A stretch of DNA of 64,000 nucleotides. It comes from Trichoderma breve (Eukaryota; Ascomycota; Sordariomycetes; Hypocreales; Hypocreaceae). Positions 33,593-43,420 of this stretch are shown here, piece by piece; the stretch's first letter is position 1, and each line of letters begins with the position of its first letter. The notes beneath the pieces were generated by a model. It did no database searches. It worked only from the letters and a program-made list of their open reading frames with translations, and was not told where the DNA came from. The stretch covers positions 6,696,001-6,760,000 of the forward strand of contig NC_079232.1 in the NCBI RefSeq assembly GCF_028502605.1, given 5' to 3'. The translations under genes were made by a program, and so were the position numbers.

Positions 33593-35608
33593 ATGTTGAG
33601 CTCCAATCTCCAGTTGCTGCTCTGCTTAGCTGGCAGCATCTGTGGCCTCTGTGCACCACCCCCAGAATCATGCAAAGCATATCCGGGCACGTCGTCTTGG
33701 CCCTCTGCCCACACATGGGCTGCCCTCAACCAAACACTCAATGGACGACTGCTTCAGCCTTCTCCACCCGGCGCAGTTTGCCATCCTAGTCAATCTACTT
33801 ACAACACCAGCCAGTGCTCCCTGGTAGCCGACGAGTGGAAGACGTACGAGTTTCACGTTGCAAACCCAATTTCTGTCATGTGGGACAAATTTGACAACTT
33901 TACCTGCCTACCGGATGAAAACACGCCTTGTTCTCCAGCTGGGTATCCTGCCTATGTGGTGAATGCATCAACAGCAGAGCACATCAAGATTGGTGTAGAC
34001 TTTGGTAAGTTGGATTCATACGCTTTCCAGTGACAGAAACACAGAGTTTTCTAACCATGTCTCTTAGCACGCAAGTACAATGTCCGCCTCAACGTCAAGA
34101 ACACCGGCCACGATTACCTCGGCCGCTCCAATTCTCCAGGCTCCCTCTCCATATGGACCCATAATCTGAACAAAATCACCTACAACAAAGGGCAGTATAA
34201 GCTGAATGGCTCTGGGAAGGTCCTTCAAGGAAATTCCATCACCGTTGGTGGTGGATCTGAGATGTGGGATATATATGTCGCTGCAGACAAGCATCATGAG
34301 GCCATTGTTGGTGGAGGAGGAAAGACTGTTGGAATAGGTGGATATATCACCGGCGGAGGGCACTCGATCTTTGCGCCAAAGTATGGCCTGGCAGCAGATA
34401 ACGTGTGGGAAATGGAAATTGTCACACCAGGAGGGGATATTGTCATAGCGAACGAAGATAGGCATCAAGATCTATTCTGGGCAATGAGAGGAGTAAGTAG
34501 CAGCTGTCCCCAGCATGACGAATGTCTCAAGACTAATGAGAATGACAGGGAGGCGGTTCAACCTTTGGTGTCATCACATCTGTCACACTCAAGACGCATC
34601 CAAGCCCCAAGATTATGGGTGTCGCATTTATGATGTTCACTGATCCCAAAGAATCCATCGTATTCGACCTCATCACCTACATCGTTTCCCAAATACCCAT
34701 TCTAATGGCACAAGGCCTTTCTGGGTACAATCTCGCCACTAAAAATATGACGACACCCATCCAAATACCAGGTATCCCTGATCGCATCGCTGGATTCTTA
34801 GGCTCAATTGTTCTCCAAGACGTCGATAGCCCCGACGTCGTCGCCAAGATTTTCAATCCGATCAACGAAACCCTTCATGAGCGCTGGCCTGACAAAGTCC
34901 AATTCTACACTCTTCTTACCCAGTATGATTCGTGGCTAGCTTGGTTCAGCCAGAATTACGACACCAACCAGGCGGGTGGAAGCCAATATCTTGTCTCCCG
35001 ACTTCTCGATGGCGAAGCCCTAACTGGTAACCCGCAAAAGCTGAAGAGCGCTCTCCAAGCAGCGATTACTCCGAGCGGAACCATATCCGTATTCATGGTA
35101 GGCGGCAAGGGTGTCCAAGAAGCAAAGCCGAGAGGAGGTAGCAATGCCGTCAATCCCGCATGGAGGACTGCATACGTTCACGCTCGTAAGTTGTTCAAGC
35201 TCTCATTTATCGTATCCCAGTTTATTGTACTAACGACTATCTATCTTCAGTGACCAGCGAACCCTTCGGGCCATTCAACAAGACTGCAGAGAACAATGCC
35301 AAAGCGATCCTAGACAAAGAATTCCAACCACTCCGCGACCTGACGCCCAAATCTGGAGCATACATAAACGAGGCATGTTATTCCTTTTAACCCTCATTGT
35401 CATTCAATGGTTACTAATCTATCCTTTTGACTGTTACCAGGCCTTTCCTTTTGAGAAGAATTTCCAACAGACATTCTGGGGCAGCAACTACGCGAGACTG
35501 CTCCGCATCAAGCGCGAAATCGATCCTACCGACGTATTTTGGTGCGCGCCGTGTGTGGGAAACGAGAGATGGGAAGTTCGTCAAGACGGAAAGCTCTGCA
35601 AAAAGTAG
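33593..35608 (+). CDS. Secreted BBE-type FAD-linked oxidoreductase (587 aa, 5 exons)
   Basis: A berberine-bridge-enzyme-like flavoprotein of the VAO/PCMH family, probably oxidising a sugar or secondary metabolite outside the cell or in a vesicle. Exons are 33593-34004, 34068-34492, 34549-35185, 35251-35372 and 35441-35608. The last intron (35373-35440) has a GC donor. It begins with a signal peptide (LSSNLQLLLCLAGSICGLC). The FAD domain shows LNVKNTGHDYLGRS, whose His is the usual flavin-attachment residue, GGYITGGGHS, and GLAADNVWEMEIVTPGG. The BBE C-terminal segment ends in WGSNYARLLRIKREIDPTDV and WCAPCVGNERW, as in the family. Several N-glycosylation sequons are visible. Length is normal. 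The substrate cannot be told. Confidence 0.92.
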
Positions 35609-35821
35609 ATGAGGCCAATGTCGTTGGATCGAGGTCGACTTTTCTCGCATTCTCCAGCTGCCACCGCGTTCGAGGAAAACAAGGAATAGTTTTGGGTCAT
35701 GATATCGCGATGAGATCAATACGATACATATTTTCTTGACATGTCTATAGACGCAAAGAATGCGAATATTTCAAACAATTTCTCCATTTATAAGGATATA
35801 TAGCTGGAATGAACTTTGTTG

Positions 35822-37715
35822 CTACATACATGTAGGTACTTTCCATGTGCTGACGGTGACCCGACAGTCAGTTCCATCAAACCTACTAATGTAGACAAGA
35901 GTGAACGAATGCCATTTCGGTGAATTTTGTAACCAGTCATGCGTTGTACATAGGATTTGTAGAATAAAAGTACATGCTCGGTATACAATATTCGAGTCCT
36001 CGACAACAAATCTGCAATTTTGCGCCACACCAGCCCTGGGGGAGCTAGATGCCTTGGCTGGTAAAGAACCAGCCAAGGTATGCGTAAGACTGTACCGTGC
36101 CCGTCCCTCCGACTCTTCCGTCTTGCCTTCAAGATCCTGATCCTGACCCTGGTTGGCCCATTCGCATTCGTTTTTAGTTCGGTAACACCAAAATTGATAC
36201 TGACACGCGATGCACGTCACCGACTTACTAAACACAGCCCTCACCTCAGCTAGTAGATCCGGAGGCAAACCCACGCAGGGAGCACTCAGTCGCGGCAGCC
36301 TTTTCCACCTTTCCTTCGCCTTGCCCACAAGATATGCAAGGATGCTGGCGTATTGGAGGGGATCAAGTGTCTTATTGTGATGATGCTCCCACCATAAACC
36401 CGACAAGTTGCGAACCTGCTTATATTGACAGTACAAATACACCCCACCGAGCAGAGACTTGCTGGCTGGGTGAGAGGCTCCTATGCAAGTACCGAAGAAC
36501 ATCGGTCATGGGCGGCGGCTCCAAGGACTGTATAGGAGGAGGAGGTATTGAAGGAGGTGATGTTACTGGCGACGGCGGCAACAGGCAAAGGGACTGGTGT
36601 GGTTTTGGGCCGCTTCGCCAGTCAGGTTCTTTGTGATCACCGCAGAACATGGCTCTGTCGGCAAGGCTGAAACGGTCGGTTGTCGAAAGATCGTTCGTAG
36701 GGGCGCCTTGCCGACAGAGCGTGCGTAGGACATTACCGTGCACGCCTAGATGCATGGGAGTGTTGAGAACATTCATGAGGAGAGTAGAAATGGCGTAGCT
36801 GTGCTGCGTCCACCTTGTGGTAAAATTTCGAATGACGGATTGACTTGACCAGAGGGAAACAAGGGGACACGGAATGATTCACATTCGATGTAGATGAAGT
36901 TGATTTCTCAGAAGGATTAGTCAGTGACATGTTTGACGGGTAACTCGAATCGATGTACAACTTACCAGGCCATATAATGCCCAGTGATCCATTGATCACT
37001 GTCTTCAGGAAGGGTAATCGCCTATCGCGAATGGGGTTAGTAAATGGTAGGAGCCAAGGGGGAAACATTTACTTACTGTTTCTAGGAGGTCCCAGTCATT
37101 TTCCCGTCTAGGCTGAACGAGAGTGTGGGAAAAGATGGGATTCAGAAGGGAATATTGTGTCAGGAGGGCCTCTGATTGGGAATGAGATTCTTGGAAGACA
37201 CGATAATGTTTACAAAGTGGACCTAAGAAGATGGTTAGTCAAAGAGAAGTAGAAAAGATCATGAGGAAAATGACCAACGTTTAGAAAAGAAACAGGTTCT
37301 CCAAAGAGCAGCAAGTAGCTCGAGCGACAAATGGTAGGAGTGAGGAGGGAATAGAGAGAGATGAAAACTGTTGTCTGCTTGTCTAGAATGTGATCTGAGG
37401 TTGGGAAAAAGCACAGCCATCAATCCCAAGTGACAGCGCAATGGTTTTCTGCAGCGTACTCTGTATTCCAAGCAGCGATGATTGTTCCACCCTTGAAGGT
37501 TGTGAATTCTTCCTCTAAGGACGCGTCTTGATGAGCATCTCTCCAAAATACAGACACAGAAGTTGTGTACCTACAAAGTGTCATCGTTCTTTGAACGGCG
37601 ATTATTGGCTCGCTTTTTGTTTGAACGGTGGTTGTGCGAAGCTTTACGAAGAGAAGATGATCTTCTTGGAAGGACTCTCCAGTGCAGGTCTGAGGGCCGT
37701 TCCTCTCCGCGTTAC
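35822..37715 (-). CDS. Tentative multi-exon gene of unknown function
   Basis: Long open blocks on the minus strand are linked by plausible introns, but I could not close a full model. Clear blocks are VSVFWRDAHQDASLEEEFTT (from about 37570), GPLCKHYRVFQESHSQSEAL ending in RRENDWDLLET, AITLPEDSDQWITGHYMAW, then HSYAISTLLMNVLNTPMHLG joined to VHGNVLRTLCRQGAPTNDLS. The last block, near 36430-35822, includes LSGLWWEHHHNKTLDPLQYA and VTCIACQYQFWCYRTKNECE. The TPMHLGVHGN text is faintly ankyrin-like. No family is named. It carries one copy of the dispersed 20-bp word inside an exon. It may be a real but fast-evolving gene or a decayed one. Confidence 0.35.
36724..36743 (-). repeat. 20-bp dispersed word, copy 1 (1 mismatch)
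   Basis: Minus-strand GTGCACGGTAATGTCCTACG. Here it is read as VHGNVLR inside a probable exon. Confidence 0.75.
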
Positions 37716-38169
37716 TCGCTCATCGGGAGAAATAAGATGAGCCGCTGATGCATAGAAGAATGGCAAACTGATGCCTCAAATTCTTTGCACGGAGATGACT
37801 GCGCTTTGGAATTGCTGCTGTTGGGATCTGTTGCTTGCAACGGTGTTTGTTGAGAGTTGAAGGGAGGGGGGAGAAGAGAGAAATGTGGGCAGCAGGCCAG
37901 AACGTGAAAGAACTGCTTCAACTCCTGCTCCTGCACTTCATAAGAGGCAGCTGACGCGGCGTGTTACGTAGGCAGAGTTATTGCCTGGTTGTTCAGGTGG
38001 CCACTACGGCTGGCAGCTGCTCAGGTTTTGTTGCCTCAGACAGTGGGAGGGCACAGCAGTTAGAGGGCCTAAGTACTAGCAGTACTAGATACCAATGGAT
38101 GTTCTTTGTAATACCTATTGAAACTTCATCTGCAGGCTCTTCTTTCTCAAGTTGAGAGTTCAGTTACCA

Positions 38170-38552
38170 TTAGTGTGTCACGATAATAAAATAATCCGGC
38201 CGCCCATCCTGTCTAAGTGAAAATGCTCCTTCTCCCCACAGCTTGTTTCCCTGAGTATGATTGCCAACCTCGACAACTACCTGACCCTGTCTATCCTCGT
38301 CGATATACCACATTACGCTAGGCTGCCCTGGAGTGTAGCGGATCTCTGCCTCATCACCTGGGCTGATCTGCTGGGGAGGATCGTGGAGACCGTTTTTGTT
38401 ACCAGTGAAATTGAAGGCGGAAGAGGTGGTGTTGTATAGTGTGACAGCTGTGAGAAGTCAGATCATTTTCTCTCGTGTAAAAGCCATAAAGAATGCGAAT
38501 TCAAGAACAATAATGGATCAGTGGGAAATAGGTACTGATCAGACTCACACAT
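38170..38552 (-). CDS. Small uncharacterised protein, 93 aa, with a 4-nt first coding exon
   Basis: The ATG at 38552 is followed after one more base by a donor (ATGT|gtgagt), a 101-bp intron and an acceptor ctcacag. The second exon 38447-38170 continues in frame to TAA. The protein reads MSVTLYNTTSSAFNFTGNKN, QQISPGDEAEIRYTPGQPSV, RQGQVVVEVGNHTQGNKLWG and DGRPDYFIIVTH, rich in beta-strand-forming residues and Asn/Gly turns, with no signal peptide. It resembles small beta-sandwich lectin or aegerolysin-size proteins in character only; I do not recognise the family. The start has a favourable AAAATG context. Confidence 0.6.
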
Positions 38553-40411
38553 TTTGACTCTTGGTAACGTTTACAAGCCGATAATGGTATTTTTTGTTTA
38601 AAATGCAGAAGTTCATGGAGGAGATGTACAGGATCAAGTCTTGTTCTTATACTGCTCCGGCTGAGGTATTGCGGGCCAAATCTGACATGCCGATTCCGTA
38701 CCCTGCTCTGACTGCCGTAGCGTACGCTGGCTTTCATCAAGGCAATTCTGCACTAAAATGGCACCGTTTTAACTAATGGCTCAATTCCTCCAATACTACA
38801 GCGCCTCGTGCCTAGAACGGCATCGTGAGAATGCCTCGAGGTCAGAGAGAGGCTCATCTACCAAGTTTTAGGCTCACCTAGCGGACTACCCCTCGTCTAC
38901 GTGGCATAATTAAGAAGCAGACATGGCTGGATTCTATGCTGATTGGGCAATCCCAAATTCTACATCTGCCGGAGAGCAGCTGAATATCTGCATTGGGAAT
39001 TGCCCCCGCGGGGTCTAGCTGAAGAGGGTGTTGGAGTTAAGCGTAGTAGGCATGGACATGGCGGGGGCTGTGTAGCTTCTTTTTGCACGGCCAATGAATG
39101 CCGATGATTAAATAGATTGCAGATTTCAGTAGAAATCCGGCTTCAGCGACGCCCCGCACGACACGAGCTGGGCGTTCTTGTAGAAGTTGAGTGATGTGCT
39201 TGCTGAGATCTTTTCTAGATCCCTGGGGAAGATGCAACGACGAATTCTCATCTATACAGCGGGTTTCTATAGAGTACCACTGCTTTGATCGCGAGAAAGC
39301 TCGGAAGAAGACCATTTTTGCTACTCAACGTCCCAAACAACAAGGACTAGGCTGAACATGTGCGGGTGTCAGAGTGACAGCGGGATTAATTGCCATCTCC
39401 ACTTGGTTTCCTCCAGTTTCCTCTAGCTCTAGGCCAAGTCCAAGGGAGTGGGTGCGAACGGTGCAACGGCTCAACGGTCTGCAGTCATCAATTTGTGCCA
39501 AAATCGTCGGCGGCCTGTCGTTGGTCAGCGGTTCGGTACACGCATCTTCCGCTTTGTCTGCAATGATCAATCTGTGGAAGACGATTAAACATGGTCGTAG
39601 TAGAGGAGGGGCGAATCGCTTCATCGTCTTTGATGTGCGAGGGTGAGAACTGCGAGCAGAAACACGTCAGCTTTTTTCTGTAACTACTTGCTCAACAAGA
39701 AGAGAGTGAACTAAGCACGTAACAAGAAATAAATGGCGAGTGAAACCAGACGACGATGGGTTTGTGCTGCCCCTGACGCCTGGTTTTCGAAGGGTCGGAG
39801 CAACAAAGTCTGGCTGTGGGAAACGGAAGAGTGGAAGAGTGATCCCATAGTATGTAGACGAGTCTTGCAGCGAGGTTGTTCGTCCTGTGGCTGCCTCCAA
39901 GCCAGTCCCTTCTCAATACGGTCTCTACCATAATAGCGCGCTGCACTTCTCCAGGTTCCGTTACCCTACAATTTACCAATTGGAGTAACTCATTCCATCG
40001 AAACCCAGGTGCCAGTCAGAATCGTAGTATACAGCTGACTTTCTAGTAGCTATGATCTTACAAAATCGAGTCAATGGATGTATTCCGACCGTGTTTTTGA
40101 AAGGTACAAGCACTCTACTCGTTCTTGGAGTCTCGTAATCAGTTTGATATTTATTCACAGCAAAAGTGTACCTATTACCTAGACCAACTTTTGGTCAAAA
40201 GCAGGCAACTCTAACTAAAGAGTCCCTGCACCGATGCGCTCAGTGAACACTTAATCTTCTCAACTGTTCAAATCGATCTCTATTCGTACACACCACCATT
40301 CCGTCTGTTCAAGCCATCATCTCTGAACAAAGGATACCACTGGAGCTGTTCGTGACCGAATTTTTAGCATTGCCGTATATACAAATTTCAAAGACAACAT
40401 TGTAACTACTT
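38553..40411. other. Intergenic, no gene recognised
   Basis: Several open frames of 80-100 codons overlap on opposite strands around 39325-39650, none with credible protein text. Confidence 0.45.
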
Positions 40412-40483
40412 GGGCGCGTGGTCTAGGGGTATGATTTTCGCTTCGCATGTGAAAGGTCAGGGGTTCAATTCCCCTCGTGTCCA
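40412..40483 (+). tRNA. tRNA-Ala (anticodon CGC), no intron
   Basis: Folds as a cloverleaf. The acceptor GGGCGCG pairs with CGTGTCC, including a G3:U70 pair, the alanine identity element. The A box is TGGTCTAGGGG. The anticodon stem TTCGC/GTGAA holds the 7-nt loop TTCGCAT, so the anticodon is CGC (codon GCG). The T arm AGGGG-TTCAATT-CCCCT contains the B box GGTTCAATTCC. The discriminator base is A. A T-rich Pol III terminator (TGTTTTTG, then T7) follows. Confidence 0.95.
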
Positions 40484-41963
40484 TTGTTTTTGCACTTTTT
40501 TTGTCACTCTTCCCGACTTCATCACTCTTACAGGACTCGATTGTCCTTTTCTATATTTCTTCTTTTCTCTGTCTTGACAAACCCTTCGCAAGATAACTTC
40601 GAACTCTTAAATTTCATTGCTTCTAGGCTGGTTACATCGCACGCGTTTCGCTCGGTGGAAATAATCTTCTCCACCAAACACCACTCGGAAATAATGTTGG
40701 CAGCGATCCACAATCCACTCCAGCTTCACCAGTTTCGAATCCAACCTGGCTCTCCCAAACCTATCGATGCAATGGGATTATCGCCGAAAATTTGTCGCAG
40801 TCATTCCCTTAAAACATTTCGAGCCAACACCCAGCACATCTGCAAAAGACTCCCAAGGTATGATGGAATTCTCCACTGGTGGACTTGCAGAACTTTGTCT
40901 CTCCATAGGGCCCTCTATGGTTAATCAGGCCCGTTTATATACCGTTTCGAATCAGAGAGCAAATACCCCTCAATGCGAAGAGAAGCAATTTTGTTAGCCT
41001 GGAGTGTGGGAAGCCTCGTTTGGTTGGGCTTGATGGATCTCTCAAGAGGGGACATGATGGTGATCAAGACCTACACGCGCCAAAGAATCGGAGCTGAATC
41101 GGCAAGACTACTCATAAACCAACTGGCGATTGGCTGGCGAGATTCTTTTGGTTAGAGAAAATACTCTCTGCACCGTTCATCCTCCATCTTTGATGGCTAA
41201 GAGTCGGCTGATGGAAGAAGCGAAGATGCTCGATCAACATGACCAAAGGCTACTATCTTCTTACGACACGAGGATCTGGAAGAAGAACGCTACGACAAAC
41301 CAGCTGGGGCAGCCTCATACACTATTCTTTGACTGTATTGAGAAGATTTACGCTCGAGGAAGAGGAGGAGAACAAGGACTAAATTAATATGGAGCTGAAT
41401 AAACGGCCGCTGCTTGTATTGCATCATTGAACAAATATCTGTAGATAGACGGTCAAGAGAATTAGTGTGCGGTAATCTTACATATATCACATCTCAAGGG
41501 AGACCAATGTTCAACTACTTTCAGAATGCCAGTAGACTTGGGCATCAGGCATGGTAGCGCCACCCTGCTTCTATAGGGAATGTTGGAAAAGCTACGTTTT
41601 GGAGCCCAGAGGGAAATATGTACTGAATACAAAGACGCAAATCTCGAAGCTACAAAGTTGTCAAACAAGACATATTCATACAGCTATTCTAATATGTACA
41701 TTGAAAGCCGTGACTGACTCGCTGCACCGGCGTTGGCGCATCTGTAGGATTTTACCGTGCGGCGGAGTGATTTGAAGCGCCGACTGGGAAAAATAGATAC
41801 ATACATGCGTAGCTCAATGAGAGAAATAGACAATATTTGCTCATTTGCCAATGATCCACAAATGAAGCTCAATCTGCCCGTATGGCTTGTATCATTCTCA
41901 TCGTCAGAGATTGTGGCTTCTTGAATAGTGCTGGAATCCGAAGCTACTCACCTCATCTATTTC
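40484..41963. other. Unresolved region, short open frames only
   Basis: Frames of 60-85 codons (for example YRRKFVAVIPLKHFEPTPST near 40780) look somewhat protein-like but cannot be joined into a gene. A diverged copy of the dispersed 20-bp word lies at 41743-41760. Confidence 0.4.
41743..41760 (-). repeat. 20-bp dispersed word, diverged copy 2
   Basis: Plus-strand GTAGGATTTTACCGTGC, i.e. GCACGGTAAAATCCTAC on the minus strand. Confidence 0.55.
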
Positions 41964-41981
41964 CTCGGACAATTGTCCGAG
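41964..41981. repeat. 18-bp perfect palindrome CTCGGACAATTGTCCGAG
   Basis: Immediately next to copy 3 of the dispersed word, with one base between them. Confidence 0.85.
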
Positions 41982-41982
41982 A

Positions 41983-42004
41983 CGTAGGACTTTACCGTGC
42001 ACAA
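41983..42004 (-). repeat. 20-bp dispersed word, copy 3
   Basis: Minus-strand GTGCACGGTAAAGTCCTACG preceded by TT. The similarity to copy 4 extends further on the upstream side (minus strand). Confidence 0.85.
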
Positions 42005-42098
42005 CTGACAAAATAAAAGCCCCCCGGGTGATTGGGGTTCATTCGTGTAGCCTAGTAAACAAGGCTCCGCAACGACGTGTTCAATCTCTTGCCTGAAA

Positions 42099-42120
42099 CG
42101 TAGGACTTTACCGTGCACAA
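42099..42120 (-). repeat. 20-bp dispersed word, copy 4
   Basis: Identical 20-mer 116 bp from copy 3, same orientation. The local minus-strand frame reads ETFTVPLVHGKVLR. Confidence 0.85.
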
Positions 42121-42675
42121 GTGGCACAGTAAACGTCTCATATAAGATTGTGCTACTCAACCTACTCAGCCTTAGACGACTTGCTCTTGTTAGACTTTGT
42201 TGCTCCTGTCCCTCATAGGCTTAGGCTCCAAGTGTTCTTCAGAACCCTAGTCGAGATCGGTAGAGCGTTCGTTGACAAGTACGGCACTCAGGTTCTTCTT
42301 TTGTTGCTGAGTTTCTCGTCGCTTTTCTTCATATCGCCCTTGTCGCAAGCCAAGGCACCGTCCCCTAACTTTCCCATTATCTCAACCCCAACCTCTGGTT
42401 GAGCCCACCTTAGTGGAGTTTAATCAGTCGAAGTATCCGAAGACTTGGAGATCTACTCATCCTTGGACTTGGACTTCTTCTTCTTCTTTTTCTTCTCACC
42501 GTCGGCGGTGTTGGTCATGGGAACATCCTCGTCCTCCTCGTGCTTGCGCTTCTTCTTCGTCATTGTAGCCATGTTCTCTGCTCTGTGCTGGATTCCCTTC
42601 CATGTCGAGCACCTCCTGGCGTAGTTTTTGTTTTAACTGAACCCTCCTAAGATTTTCCATGGGAGGGTTCATCTG

Positions 42676-42697
42676 CGTAGGACTTTACCGTGCACAA
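42676..42697 (-). repeat. 20-bp dispersed word, copy 5
   Basis: Identical 20-mer, same orientation. A decayed relative of its flank (TTGTGCACAATTGACACAAT, plus strand) lies at about 42837. Confidence 0.85.
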
Positions 42698-42837
42698 GCG
42701 ACATGACAAAGAGTGGTTTCGGAAAGCGCGCTGGTGTCAACGACTGGTCCCTTTGAGTCCCTTGCTGCCCCGAAAATGAGAGCTGCGACGAATAGTTGAC
42801 GCAGTTTTAGAAAAGTCGACTTTTTACGCAAGGCTTT

Positions 42838-43420
42838 GTGCACAATTGACACAATAAATGTCTCGTCGGGCAAGGTTGTGGAGGCCTGGAAATGCAATAT
42901 AGCTTGCAGCGGCTGCGACTGATGGAGTGTGTAGATGTCATCGTCCGCGTAGAACATGGCGCCAACGGAGTAAAGAAGTTGCCGTAGCTGGTAGGTCGGG
43001 CTTTCGCAAATCTCGCCTATATCAGGGCTGTGAAAAGAGTTAGTCAGAGCCAAGTACACCAGAATACAAAACACAACTTACTTGTGATGTGTAGATTGAG
43101 TGGAAAGATGAACGCGGCCTTGAGTGACGAAACATTGGGGGAGCGTCAAAGGGTCAGAGACCGAGCAAACTCCACTCGTAGATGCGGCCGTTGGCGAAAC
43201 AAAAACACCGCCAGTAAAGAAGTCTAACGAGGATTATACAGTTAGCTTTGATCGAATGTCAAAGTTTTAGGAGCATAATATTCATACCTGAGATTCACGA
43301 AACTCCAAATGCTTGTAGAAAAGACGTGTTGTCGTGGATGTGTTGAAGAGGCTTGAGAATGGCGAAAGTAAAGAGGAGCGCTGTTGAGGAGTTACCAACG
43401 GTAGGATATTGGCTCTAACG
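42838..43420 (-). CDS. Tentative multi-exon gene of unknown function
   Basis: A minus-strand block with the intron gtaagt...ttcacag (about 43080-43028) joins GRVHLSTQSTHHN to PDIGEICESPTYQLRQLLYS VGAMFYADDDIYTLHQSQPL and ILHFQASTTLPDETFIVSIV. A further upstream block (RSSLLSPFSSLFNTSTTTRL, then FYKHLEFRESQ) ends at a perfect gtatga donor near 43292, but more than one frame could follow it. No domain recognised. The DETFIVSIVH end resembles the flank of the dispersed 20-bp word. Confidence 0.3.

Noticed and set aside
24055..35608. Full secondary-metabolite gene cluster
   Set aside because: No PKS, NRPS, terpene synthase or P450 is present; the only NRPS sequence in the window is an isolated carrier-domain relic at 18.4 kb.
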